Source: Lunularia cruciata
Lineage: Eukaryota; Streptophyta; Marchantiopsida; Lunulariales; Lunulariaceae
Reading direction: 5' to 3'
DNA length: 64,000 nucleotides
Assembly: GCA_948567375.1 (NCBI GenBank)
Contig: OX419757.1
Coordinates: 34,348,001-34,412,000, forward strand
The notes below the pieces were generated by a model. The model saw only the letters and a program-made list of their open reading frames with translations. It was not told the DNA's origin and did no database searches. Below, in pieces: positions 36,798 to 49,127 of this stretch. A program made the translations under genes and the position numbers. The stretch's first letter is position 1, and each line of letters begins with the position of its first letter.

Positions 36798-37920
36798 GTG
36801 GTTTGTGACCAAGTTAGAGCATCATTCAATGCTCCTACGCCATTGTTACAACCATTACCTATCATGGGATTGGGTTACTGTTGGATTTTGGACTTCATTG
36901 GACCTTTATCGTTGACTATGAGACATTATCCGTATGTTTTGGTGATGGTGGAGCACTTCTCTATTGAGTTGGTGGCACTTCCTAACAAGTCCAGTGAAGG
37001 GACAACTTACTTGTTCTTGGATCAAGTTCTTAGTCATTTTGGTGCACTAGCTGAGGTTTTGACTGATCAAGGTACATAGTACTTGGGGGAGTTTCAGGTC
37101 TTGTGTGACAAGGCTTTGATTGATCATCATACTACATCCCAAGATCACCCTACGGCAAATGGTTTAGCAAAGAGAATGGCTCAAACGGTGAAGAGAGGAT
37201 TGCAAAAGTATGGTTTGCAGAGAGGCCACTTGGGAGATTGGGATCTCTAGTTACCTTGGTTGGCCAAGGGCTATCAGTTCAGCCAACAAGCCTCCTTAGC
37301 ATCCTTCTCTCCGTAATTTCTACTCTATAGAAAAGATCCAAATTTACCTATAGCTATTCGTTGAGATGCTTCTATAGTTTTGGACTTAGATGATCCATAA
37401 ATATGGATGAGTGCATATTTGTAGCGGGGAGAGATCTTTCAAAGAGTGATGTTGATGGCCTTTGAGAACTTGGCAATTGCTCAGCATAGAGATACTTTAC
37501 GCTATGCTACCATTCCAAAAGGAGGTTAAAGACCCTCAATCTGTCAATTTCATCCAGGTGACTATGTATATCTATAGCATACAGCACCGATGACACTTGA
37601 TGTTTTGACAGGCCACACTATCTTTAGAGTGCATGAGGTTTTGTCATTTGGAATCCTTGTGTTAGAAGTATGTGATGGTGTTGTTTGGAAGGATCATGTG
37701 CACAATTATACTGCCATGCCATCTCCCAAACATTGATGGTATTATGGACCCAAGCTTGGCACTTGTGTGCGCAAGCTTGAGGTGTATGTTATGTGGCTCT
37801 TTTGATGGAGCTGCTACTATGTTAGTGTGTGATAGCTGCTCGAGAGGATGGAAAATGGCATGTATGACTCCTCTCCTCACGATGGTTCCTCAAGGACAAT
37901 GATTATGTCCTAGATGTACT
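36798..37920 (+). pseudogene. Decayed integrase and PHD finger of the + copy
   Basis: Integrase core motifs are recognisable but interrupted. The PHD finger at 37783-37917 keeps CMLC, CDSC and the last CPRC, but the ligand His is Lys (WKMAC) and the Trp codon before the last pair is TGA. Confidence 0.85.
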
Positions 37921-38090
37921 TGACCTATAGCTAGTTCATCATTTATATGGTATAGATTGCAAATAGGCAACTAACAATGGGGCTCCATAGCACCCGGGCT
38001 CCTGATCTTTGCCCATCATAGGGTAAACCATATACTTGGAGTAGATGGCTATCTAGAGTTAGAGGGACCTAACCACCAGTTAAGGAGGCA

Positions 38091-38747
38091 ATTGTGGCAT
38101 TTTAGAGTTTATGTATGACTTATTTGTGAGTTGTGCTTCTATAGTTTATGATGTTGATAGCAATATATTTTGTGTAGTGATGTATATATGCACAATATTT
38201 GTCAAACCATTTGTAGTGTTGCATCTAGATTGCTCAAACGTTGGAGTTCTAGTGATAGTAGTTAAAGGTATTTGGCAATTACTCATAGACTACTTTTTGA
38301 CGGTCAGATTTTGTGTTTAGGGTAATGACTTCATGGTGGAGCCACTATCACTTGCACCATCTGCATTGTCAGGTGTGCCATCAATGGGACCATTGGGATG
38401 AGACCTAGGTCAAAATCAGGAGTTTACCTTGGAAGTGCAGCTCCAGAGAGCTCACTTCTCTGATGTTGAGCCGTCGTGTTCCTAGCTAGAGTGGACAGAA
38501 AGCCGGTGAGCATCACCTGGACTCTCTTAGCTAGAGTGGATGTGGTTTGACTATAATCAGTGCCCTATTGTTGGCAAGTTGTTGAGGATCAGATCAAGTA
38601 TTGATCTGAGATCAGTTGATTCAAGTTGTAAACAATCTGATTATTGTGTCACTTTAGAGTTTATGTATGACTTATGTGTGAGTTGTGCTTCTATAGTGTA
38701 TGTTGTTGATAACAATGTATGTTGTGTAGTAATGTATACACACAACA
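38091..38747 (+). repeat. A-B-A terminal structure of the + copy
   Basis: A occurs at 38091-38197 and 38643-38747 with B between (starting TGTCAAACC at 38199), the same plan as 18028-18691. A purine-rich TAAGGAGGCAA just precedes the first A. Confidence 0.8.
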
Positions 38748-41700
38748 AATGCAAAGAAGAGAGAGTTAAGCATGCAAGAAGTCTCCAAGTATTTGAAGAC
38801 CAAAAGGCCAAATAGAGCATTTGAACAATGAAGATTGAAGAGAACCAATTGAAAGCACTGCAGCAATTACACCCAAGCCCTATTCATGGAAATGTTGAAA
38901 GAAAAAGAAGTAGTGCAAACCTTGTGAACCAAATGCCATGAACTGAAGATGCAGGTCTAGTGAATATAGAACCAAGCCTATGAAGAAAAAAAAATAAACA
39001 TCTTGTCCTTGCACTTGAAGGAGCACTCAAACAAGAAGTTTAATGAAGTGTGCCAGACCTTCTTGCTAGAGATAGCTAGGTATTAGGCATCGACAAACCA
39101 ATTATTCAGATACTTGAGAGGTGAATATAGTCCTTTAGTAGTTCCAGCCCAAGGCACTCCTCCAAGGGGAAGTCCTTTAGTGAGGCAAGCACTTCTAGGC
39201 AGATTTTAGGCACTCAAAAGTTACAATAGTTAGGAACTTTGAGTAGGCCATCCGTTTGCACTCAAAGTTATAAATTTCAAAACAAGTGCCCTTGGAGTTG
39301 TAACACACTCAAAATTATAAATAATTATGGAGAAGTGTCCTTGGGATTGTACAAGCACTTGGGATTTTATATTAAAGATATAATAGGTAGGGAAGCTTTG
39401 ACATCTTCCTTGACACCTTATGGAAACCTAATCATTCAACAAATGATTAGGATAAGATAAGATTAGGATATTAAACACCAATGATGGAAAATTTAGCTTA
39501 GAATTTTTAGGATTCACTTGGATTTTGATTCCTACAGCTTGAAGCCAGATTAGTCTTTAAGGCTAAGTGCCTTTGGCACTTGTGTTTGTTCTTTTGTGTA
39601 ATGGAAACTATGATTACAAGTGAAGAGTACTCTTACTTCTTTGCAAGTTTTGTATCCTTCATTTTATGTGTTTTTCAATGTCTAAGCAAGAGTAGAGGTG
39701 ATGAATTTCACAATAGATCTTCAATGCTTAGTGCCGAGCAAGTACTTGCTCCTGATTAAGATGCATATTGAATGATTTGAAGGAGTGAACTTGTACAACA
39801 AGTGCATTAGGAAGGTCACCTCTCAAACAACATCATGGAGTTAAGAAAAGGAAAGGAACAACATAAAGTATAGTCCTACAAGTTGTGCCTTTTGAGAAGG
39901 GTTGAATAAATTTGCAAGCCTTTTATCTTTGGAATGGAGTGGTACTCAATTGAACAATCCATCACCTTGAAGAGCAATCTCAATTAGGTATTTAGAGTGA
40001 AAGTGATTTTCTTATTTTCTTGTTGTTGTAGAGCACCACAAAGGGTGACATTGCCCTCTTTTAGGAGTGGTTCTTTCCCAAGAGGCTAAACAAGAAACAA
40101 TAAACAAAATGAAGTTTGGTGACAAATGTGTGTTTTGCTTCATTCTTAGGCATTTTTTACTAGTATCATCATGGGAAAAAATTAATCTTACTGATTATAC
40201 TATAAGTATGTCACACTCAATGATGCAAAGGCTTGTCTCCCTTTGGTAGACAGAGGTTGCTTCTTCATAGTTCACCTTTTGGATGGTTGCCAATACTTGG
40301 TTGGTCATCAATTGTCTCAAATTCCATTTGCTAGATTAGCTTCTTGTGCTTTGCCTTCTCTTTAGTTGCCAACTTCCAAAGATCTTCTCCAGTCTTCCAA
40401 AGAGTCTCAAATTGACTCTTCACCAAATGGTTCTCTTCATCCAAATCGTGCAATGACACTTGCATCATAGTCAATTCCTTCTCCAATTTCTTCATCCGCT
40501 TGACCTTCAATTGGTTGCTCGTCATGGGTAGTCCTCAAGGTATCTAGCTCTTCTTGCAAGGCAATTGACTCTGCACCTTGTTTCTTTGGCTCTTCACAAA
40601 GGTAAACTACTTTGCTCTTCAAGGAAACTACCTCTAGCTTATGTTGCTCCAATAGAGCATGCATCTCAATCACCATAGTTGAATAGCCCAATACTTGTGG
40701 GAATTCCTTCTCATATCTCAAATAATGAGTATCTAAGACCATCATCAAAGGCAAAAAGATATTGTGAGTATACCTCACCTTAAGCATTCTTGAATAAAAA
40801 ATCTCTCATCCTTCCTAGTCAACCATGTTTTGGTATCAATGAGTTGGGAGGTGTTTCCTTACTTGAGTTCTTGCAATGGTTCCTTGACACTCTTTAGAAG
40901 ATCTTTCTCTTCATCTTCATCAAAATTTCTTGGGTCCTTTTGGTGAAGTGTACTTAGAGGTGAGCGTGTTGTTGATTGCCCATATATCTGCTCATCCAAG
41001 ATCCTCTCCGTCTTGGCTCTTAGTATCTTCTTCATCTTGTGGTTCCTTTTATGCTTCTCCTTCTTGGTCAGAATCCGTTTTGTGCACTTCTAAAGGTCTC
41101 TTGTCTTCTTCTTTGGGTAGGGTGTCTTCCTTTTCATCCAACTCCTTGATAGCTTGAAGTCTCTTTGCACACTTCCAAATAGTAGACTTCTTTATGGTGG
41201 AGGTTGTGTGGAACTTGCACTTCCTCTCCTTCTTCATTGGACTCACAAACTCCCTCATCTTTTGGTACTTCTCATCTACCTCCCATATGAACTTCATATG
41301 GTGCAAGCACTCAAGGTCTTCTTCAAAATAGGAAGGTGACACTTTGTGATTTGGGAATTCCAACTTCTCTTCCTCCATGAGTAAGCCATGACTGATGTAG
41401 AAGTGCAACACAAAGAGCATCAAGTAGTATAGTCCTAGCCCATCAAAAAAGTTGTACATCTTCTATACATGGGTGTGGAAGATCTGATCCCAATCAATAG
41501 GTCCTTCCAAAAATAGGTGCTCAAAGAAATGCAACATATGAGTTGGTAAGATAGGTGGTATGTTAGAGCTTGAAGATCTTCATGCTTGCTCCATAAATCT
41601 CCCTTCAAGTTGGGTTCTTATAATTGGCCATTAACCATTAACCATTTATTGGTGGGGTGCTTATTTGGGCAAAGTGCTTATTGATCCTTGCTTGAATCTT

Positions 41701-42200
41701 GCTATTCAATTTGAACCAAGACTCAAAAGTATAACCCCTTGCCACTCTTGCCTCTCTTCCCAACATCTTTCTCCAATGTAAGGGTGTCCACTCTCTCACA
41801 CTTACTCTCAACCCTCCCAATACTTCTTTCTTCATCCCTCAAATCTCTAGAGCCATAGTACCCAAGGTACACTCCAAATTCCACAAAAGAAATCGCACTC
41901 TCAACCTTTGCAATGTCACTCTTTGGGTAGCTATTCCCAAGGATAGACAACTGGGAGCTTCAAATTAAGAGCGCTCTTAGTAATGTAAGTGGAAGCGATC
42001 TTGACCATTGTGCTAGCAATTGATGTCCTCACAAAGTGGCTCTTGATTTCTCTCCAATCACACGGATTGCAAGAAGTAAAATTTTATGAAGAATCGAAAG
42101 CTAAGGAAATCTGGAAACCTCTCCACCAAGGGAATCTCAAGTCTATAGTGTACTTTCTCCCTTTTCTTGCAATGGTATTCAATTATCACTCTCCACTTGT
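38748..42200 (-). pseudogene. Repeat-derived region with decayed reading frames
   Basis: Minus-strand frames at 40331-40787 (coiled-coil-like, Leu/Glu-rich) and 41049-41459 (136 residues, Lys/Glu-rich C-terminus), with smaller ones to 41950. Stops separate them. A near-poly-A stretch and coiled-coil-like codons at 38751-39200 (+) may be the right half of the frame interrupted by the + element. No family recognised. Confidence 0.3.
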
Positions 42201-42469
42201 GTGAGCCATTTTTGGAGGTAGTCTTTGTATGTTCTTGAAATTCATGTACCATTGGTCTCTCTTCATCAAAGAGTAGTAGTCCTCCTCTTCCAAAGATAGT
42301 CCGTCTCGTCTTCCAAAGACAAGTGTCCAATATTCAGAAGACAAACTTTTGTCTTCACTAAATTTCACGACCATTATTCATGAAGACTTGTATTGCTCAA
42401 ATATCCTATTACCTTGATTCCAAAAAAAATTCCTTCTCATAGATCCCAACATGTCTTATACATCTAAGT

Positions 42470-44160
42470 TTATATTCTTATTTGCTTAAACATGTCCAAA
42501 TTCTTTGGATAACGTAGTAATTATAAGATTATATATTACAGATTTTTATCATTCTTGTTTTTAGCATTACACAAATATGAAATAAATTCTTGTTTTACTA
42601 ATCTTCCTATTAAAAAATTATGTATAGATTATATTGATAATTACCATAGGTTCTAATTATACTAGGATTATTGGATATTCTTTATTTTTTTAGTACTGAA
42701 TTAATTTTTTTTTGAAATTTATAGTTTTGGAAAATCTTGTATGGTTTTGAATTATATCTATGAAAATAAATTAAGTTTCTGAATTTTGAAGGTTGAACAT
42801 TATAGGTTCTTGAATTTTAAATTTTCACTTAAAATTAAATTTCCAAATTCAGAAAATTAATATTATTTTATAGATATATATATAATAGGTTTATTTATTA
42901 TATCTGTACTTTATATATTAAAATATGAAATAATTATATCTATGCATCTATATTATTATAGATTTTGATATTTTACTATTAAATATGTAATATAAGTGTT
43001 GGATATTTAACTAGTGGAATTGGAGTTTTGACTTCTTATTGATTAATATTTGAGGTTTTTTTTGTGCTTTTGAGTTTTCACCATGATAAGTTGAGTTATA
43101 TTATTAAGGTGTTACTTTTGAAAACTTATTATTTGATTATATCCAAAATTTTCAAATGGTAAATTTTCGTTTAATTTCAGATTTGGATGTTAGAGTTCCA
43201 ATATTTGGAGTTTGACTTTTTGCAAATTTCCAAAATTAGAACTTCTATTGAGTGCTCATAAATAAGTATCTATATTCTAGTAAATGAGTATTTGAGTTCT
43301 AAAATGTATGGTTAAAGATAAGATATTGGACTTAAGGAAATCAAATTGTAGGAATAGATAAATAATTTAATTACTTTGGTAATATGATGACTAATAAAAA
43401 ATATTTAGCATATGATATACAAACTATTGATTATTTTTTGTTGTTTCATAATTGTTTAAACCATCCACCATAAGTCTTCTTTATGTTGCAATGTGCAAAG
43501 ATATAATAGATGAGATATCCAAGTTTTATTTTATTTCTATTTATAATCAATTCTATGAATCTGCAATGTGCTATAATTAAGCAATCTCTTTTTCAATCAA
43601 ATCTCTAAGTTTTATAAAAATTATAAATAAATTTTAGATCCTTTGGATAGTATTTGTATCTTTTTTCTCAAGAGGTCCATAATATTTTTAAAATATCATT
43701 ATTTTAGTCTAAATCTAAAATTGTCTGTATTGGATAATCACAATTTAATACAAAGTGAAAATACCAAAATCACCAAGTACTCAATACTAAAAAATGTATT
43801 AATTCTATGTTTAGTTTCCTTTTAACTTATATATACAAAAATATAAAAATAACTATCTTAGTATGTATTTTGTGCATTTATATTGTAGAGTTCTACCATC
43901 ACTGATTAGACTTTAAGATAATCATGTTTGATTTAATCTTTTTGAAACTTATTTCTTAACTAGGTTTGCAAGTTTGTTATACTAGAGTATACTAGAACCA
44001 TGATACTATTAGAGATTAGAGATTTAATGGCATAGATTTTTTCATATTATTTTTTCATACTACAAAATCTATTTAACCCTAACCTCGTCTTCTCTCTTCT
44101 GAATATAAAGACTTTCTTAAAACTAAAATGCACACTACTCAATATGGTAGTTTTCCAACC
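42470..44160. other. AT-rich block without genes
   Basis: About 1.7 kb of strongly AT-rich sequence with long T and A runs and 'tatatata' steps, sharply distinct from both sides. No open frame over 60 codons with content. It resembles neither plastid coding sequence nor a simple satellite. A scaffold-attachment role or an old element are both possible. Confidence 0.6.
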
Positions 44161-44402
44161 CATTATGAGTAAATTTTTTGGCAAAATTAACTGCACAAAC
44201 ACATATGGGATGACCATTGCCACCAAGGGCCAAAAGAGACCATTATCCGGCTTGACTAGCCTCTGTTACCTTTGGAGTTAGAGATTTTGGAATCTTATTT
44301 TCATTTTGACGATTTTCATTAGTAGATTATATGAATATCTTGGTAGAGGAGAGGAGTTATGAAAGTTTTGCGTGCAACGCGCACCTTATATTGTAAATAG
44401 AA

Positions 44403-44476
44403 AGAAATGGTAAGAGAAGAGACCAGAGTAGCTGTACAAGGGAAAGATATAGGGGTAAAATGGAGCTAAGCTCCAA
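44403..44476 (+). repeat. Dispersed repeat R1, copy 4 (diverged, hairpin kept)
   Basis: The core is weakly kept ('agctgtacaagggaaag'). The hairpin at 44461-44475 reads TGGAGCT-A-AGCTCCA: both arms changed together relative to the GGGGCT/AGCCCC of the other copies. Confidence 0.6.
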
Positions 44477-45074
44477 TTGTATTCGTCAGAGGAATCTACT
44501 CTACAACACTTAAAATATCTGAGCTATATATGGTCTATAAACAACAGAAACATCCTAAGAAGTATCACCTAATTTAATTGCTCTCTTATAGATTGTATAC
44601 GAGTGATATATGAGAATGAAAATGAATGGAAAATCTTCACCACACTCTTCCAATACTCTAAAAGAGGAATCTATATAAGTGTACAACAACAATATATAGT
44701 TGTATATACAATGTCAATTAGACATCATTTAGAACATTTTCTCTCCCCATCTAGGACACTTTCACACATCTACCGAATATACCCACAGAAAACTTTCTCA
44801 TACAATTTATTACCTAAGTTATATGCAACTTAAACTTTGGTTTATAAACGCTACTTTCCTATACCTCGTGTTCGTTCTCCTCTTTATGTACTTTTCAATG
44901 CCTTCTACTCTCGCCTCGGGTATACTATGTTTTGGCTCGGCGTTCTCATTGCCTTGCTCATACACGCGTCATTCAGGACAGGCAACAGAAATTCACTGGA
45001 TATAATTCATTCGTCATAAGTTCCACATTGTCGTGCTTTTATCCGATCCATTGCCATTCTTTCATATTATCAAA

Positions 45075-45541
45075 ATGGCTAATAGTTGGTTGAATTACTC
45101 CAACGTCACCCCCGTTATGGTGGATGAACTTGCTTGGATCCCACTAAGACGATGTTCATCGACCAAAGAAACGAACCAGAACAAAGGGTTCTAGATTTCT
45201 AGCGGGAATATTCCTGGGCAGATCAACTTCAACGGCGTCCAATATACGTATATCTGTAAACCTAATGTGCTGAAACTGAACTAAGAAACAACTGAAGGTG
45301 AATACAATTTTATAAAGTCAACAGCATCCGAAGCTAAGAGGGCGAAAGTTGAAAGTGTAATATGGCACTCCAATCTCAACAGGATTATGATTGCCGCGCT
45401 TAACCTTTTAGCTGGAAATGAAGAGACTTGTACAAATTGTCCTGAATACGTATCAACCAAAAATGCTATGGCGCATGTGGATTCCGCTAACTTGCTCTCC
45501 GACTACCTGATTCTTGCAAGAGCTGAGGCACAACTCCTGTA
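45075..45541 (+). pseudogene. Unrecognised reading frame broken by two in-frame stops
   Basis: From ATG 45075 one frame runs ~155 codons to a TAA at 45541, interrupted by TAG (after KETNQNKGF) and TAA (after PNVLKLN). The three pieces have non-repetitive, protein-like composition, for example GNIPGQINFNGVQYTY and RIMIAALNLLAGNEE. The family is unknown to me. It could be a decayed single-copy gene or a transposon piece. It lies upstream of, and in the same direction as, the plantacyanin pseudogene. Confidence 0.35.
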
Positions 45542-46414
45542 AAGTACAACTAGTTTATTACCTTATGATATATTCCGGGAAACAGAACCCTGTCATATAT
45601 ATACAAAATCTACAAATTCCTTTGCTTGGGCAAATTTGCACTTGGCGATTATGATACACCTTACCAATGGAAATTGATAGCCAGCTTCAGGAAGAAGACT
45701 GCAGGAACATGGAGAACGTTGTTGTGTTCCTACCTTGGGGGGCAGTCTGTGTGCTGTTTGCTTTGACAAATGAAAGCAAACGAGCTACATTTGCTTTGAG
45801 AAATGAAGTTGATTGCAGACAGTATGCAACCCCACATGATTGCGAGTTGAACTGCTAAAATTGCTCGAGATGCTGATGTACCGTGCTGCAGATTAAATAT
45901 TCAAGTTCGCATGCTTGAAACTTGAATTGCGGAAGAAAGTGAACACTGGTTAAGATGTGGACGTCTCATCTGAAACTCTACAAATCAGAGCCTCATGCGG
46001 ATGTCACGCAAATTGCGGAGCCGGAACCACCCTGCACATTCTGTGGAGCTCCAGTCTCTCAACAGCCTTCAACAGGTACCGTGGATGCGTAACCATAGCA
46101 ACAATTAGGATGACAAAGATTGATGAAGTTTCGCTTATTACTCTTTGTAAAGTTCCGCCGTGATTTCGCAATATATTCCTCATGTGATATGCTCCGCCAA
46201 GTCTCCAGGAGTGGCTATCAACTGCGTTGACATCGCTTCATGATATCCATCTCCGTGAAACTCTACTAAGTGTACTGTTTTACAGTTGACATAAGTCACG
46301 ACGTTCAAATTATCTGCTGTGGCCGGCGACGTTTATGCTTCCTTCAACACTTACATTTATGTATCCTGTGTAACAACGTGTATATGTATCATGTGTAACA
46401 ATGTGTAAATACAA

Positions 46415-46436
46415 CTTCGTGTGTATTTACACGAAG
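46415..46436. repeat. Short perfect hairpin
   Basis: CTTCGTGT, six-base loop, ACACGAAG. It lies ~180 bp upstream of the plantacyanin pseudogene, in a stretch with several 'tgtaacaa(c/t)gtgta' direct repeats (46370-46408). Confidence 0.6.
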
Positions 46437-46593
46437 ACCTTGTTCTGGCGAGCTGAGGAATTTGTACTTATAGTGCAAATGAAGTGAAGAAGCAGTGCAA
46501 GCGCCTTGGCGATTCCTCTTCACTCTTCCTCTTCATTTCATCCGCTTCACAATAGGTAATTCAAGATATTGAGGAAGAAGCAGTGCAATCGCC

Positions 46594-47087
46594 TTGAGGG
46601 TGCTGTCGTGTGTGTTGGTTTTGGCCAAATGCGCTATGGCCGCAACAGTTACCGTCGGAGGAACTAGTGGCTGGACTCTCAATTACAACAACCGAACTTG
46701 GCTTCAAATCCATCACAGTTCGTGGGGGTCCTCACAGTTGTACATAAAGCACGAGTTAAATTCCAATTTCGACATTCAGGGCGCTTCTTTTGGAACTCGA
46801 ACACGCCCTGTTAAGTACTCAACTAATCTCTCCAGTTTTAGTACTTACAGTTGTACAAAACTGATGTTGCCTGCATTAATCTGCTCGTGCAGTCTTCAAT
46901 GGCTTCACAATGTTATGCTCATAAGCAAGACAGACTTCGACGCATGCTGGACCATAGCCTCCTGGGCCGAGTACTCTTCTGGAAAGGATTACGTAAAGCT
47001 CACCAAGACAGGAACTTACTACCTGATCTGTGGAGTGGCAGGCACTGTGCCAGTGGAATGAAGTTGCCTATCAATGTCCACTGGTAA
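46594..47087 (+). pseudogene. Plantacyanin-like (phytocyanin) pseudogene, copper ligands kept but frame broken
   Basis: A secreted blue-copper cupredoxin family. Exon 1 (about 46594-46739) has a hydrophobic leader and the typical ATVTVGGTSGW start. Exon 2 is 46893-47087 after 'cgtgcag'. Copper ligands are readable: His in LHNV, Cys in YLICG, His in RHC and Met in GMK. Lesions: no ATG where the twin copy has one (first in-frame ATG at 46636), a frame slip in exon 1 (the GFKSITVR segment is read in another frame), a net 10-bp deletion at the start of exon 2 removing the KYDP codons, and a 1-bp loss near 47040 that shifts the C-terminus (GMKLPINVHW in another frame). Homology with the twin at 48650-49127 continues into the 3' region to about 47180. 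Confidence 0.85.
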
Positions 47088-48649
47088 GCTGTTACAGTAC
47101 CGTTGTAGACGCCGCAACAGATTTAGAACAATGAACAGATAACAGTACTCGTTACGCGGAGGGATGATGCATTTACAAACAATTCTTGTTAGTCCCACCA
47201 GCATTTGTTCCTACACAAAGTAATATACACATTCTACAAATGACAGCCGTCGTTCTGGAGAGGGTCAGTTATATTACACAGATTTAGCGTATACTTCCGG
47301 TCAGAACTTGAAAGTTTGCAGGAAGCTATCTCTCTCCGACTTGCAAGTATACGGTGGGTCGAGAGTAAAGTCTCAGAACTTACTTACTTCCTTGACATGG
47401 TTGTCTTGGCTTTCAGGACAGCCTAGGGGATTTATATATCAGTAGTCGCAGGTTTGAGCATCCGGTGTCATGATCGTGCAGATGATCGAACCGCATTTAC
47501 ATGTTAAACAGAGCCTATAGCTATACATTTGTATGTAGTCGCTCATTATAATGGACAAAAGATCTTACACTTTTATAACCATTTCGTATCTTCTCACGGT
47601 TGCAACCCATGGCTTATTAGTACATTATTGGGCAACGTTCTGAAAGAAATCGAGAACTTCAGGGCGTTGTACTATGACGGAAAACTCCAGAATTATTGTA
47701 CTTCTGTTCAAGTACAATCGTTCTGAAGATTTTCCTCTTGCAGGTGCGTTCCATGCTTATTCTCGAGGTTCGTAAAGATTGGAAATTTAGTATCTGTTGA
47801 TGAGAAATTTCTTACAATGTTTGTTTATACACTAACTTGTCTTTCCTCTTAGAATATTATTACGCCCAAGAATGTTATGGGCTCACATTTACATTTAACA
47901 GGTACTTTTGGAAAGTACACGAACGTCATTCAAATTATTTTCTATCATGATCATGACGATCGAACCGTGTACATTTTGTAGTTTCTGTTGTAGCACCTGT
48001 ATCTGTTGCATCCTTTGACAGTTCCTCATTCACTTTCTTGTCCCCATTCACTTACCGATGTACCTTAATTTACTCGACATCTTGTAAGTCCCACTTTCGC
48101 TTAGAGGTTCTTGGGAATATCAACGAATATGCTACGCACACTTACCTACTTGTATTTGAATATATTTACTGACCATGATCAAGCAGCGGATACTGGCAAA
48201 TATGACATTGAAGAGTAGTTTTCTGTCCTCGTTACTGGAACTCTCAAACTGAGTGTCCACAAGCAGGTCAACCTCGGAATCTCTTGTGCTGGAGTGAAAG
48301 GAAATAAGTGAACATAGGGGTAAATTGTTTCATAAAAACCTTACGCAAGTGCGCAGATATTGCACTGTCATCATCTACACGATCGTGATTGACGTTGCAT
48401 ATCCGAATCGTACCAGCAAAGTAACCTGAGTCCTCGAATTGACCGGGAAGCATCTGGAAATCGGAACATAATCTCCAGGCTACCAAGTATTCGAAAGAGT
48501 AAATTAATAATGCATACTACTCCTACATAGACTTTCGAATACGGACTACAAAGAAATGCCTCTAGTTACATCATCCCTCCACAGAACAAACCCTGTCATC
48601 TGTTATTGTTCTAAATCTGTTAGGGCGTCTACAACGGTAGTGTAACAGG

Positions 48650-49127
48650 TTACCAGTGGACATTGACAAGCAACTTCATTCCACTGACACATTGTCTGCC
48701 AACTCCATAGATCAGGTAGTAAGTTCCTGTCTTGGTGAACTTTACGTAATCCTTGCCAGAAGAGTACTTAGCCCAGGGGGCGGTGGTCCTGCATGCGTCG
48801 AAGCCTGCCTTGCTTACGAGGAGAACATTGCGAAGCCTGGGGTCATACTTGAAGACTGCACGAGCAGATCAATGCAAGCAATATTAGTTTCGTACAACTG
48901 TAAGTAATAAAATTTGAGCGATCAGCTGAGTGCTGAACAGGGCGTGTTCGAGTTCCAAAATAAGCACTCTGCAATTCAAAATTAGAATTCAACTCGTGAC
49001 GCCACCAACTAGTTCCTCCGACGGTAACTGTTGCTCCCTTGGCGCATTCGGCCAATACCAATACGCAAATGAGTAATGCCGAAGTGCTTGCATTGCTTTT
49101 CCTTTGGCTTCTTGGGCTACCCATCAT
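48650..49127 (-). pseudogene. Plantacyanin-like gene, inverted twin, copper ligands lost
   Basis: Starts with ATG at 49127 and a clear signal peptide (SALLICVLVLAECAKG), then ATVTVGGTSWW. A deletion then removes ~25 codons of the first cupredoxin half, so exon 1 has no convincing donor. Exon 2 (48855-48650) is fully open for 67 codons: FKYDPRLRNV, then the KYSSGKDYVKFTKTG segment, ending MKLLVNVHW. Three of four copper ligands are changed: His to Arg (LRNV), Cys to Tyr (YLIYG) and His to Gln (GRQC). Some phytocyanin-like proteins lack copper, but with the deletion a dead copy is more likely. The 3' flank matches that of the + copy. Confidence 0.8.

Larger units (their letters stand above)
29031..38747 (+). 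mobile_element. Older, heavily mutated copy of the methyltransferase-PHD gypsy element
   Basis: The same order as the minus copy can be followed end to end: LTR-like sequence, primer site, leader, gag (from about 30797), protease (LDSGAH, 32865-32882), methyltransferase (33555-34500), TAG CAG CCA (34810-34818), RT (YIDD at 35494-35505), RNase H, integrase, PHD (37783-37917) and A-B-A end. Stops are dense, and differences from the minus copy are mostly C-to-T and G-to-A. It is inserted in coiled-coil-encoding repeat DNA. I could not find a short target duplication, because the left end is rearranged. Confidence 0.93.
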
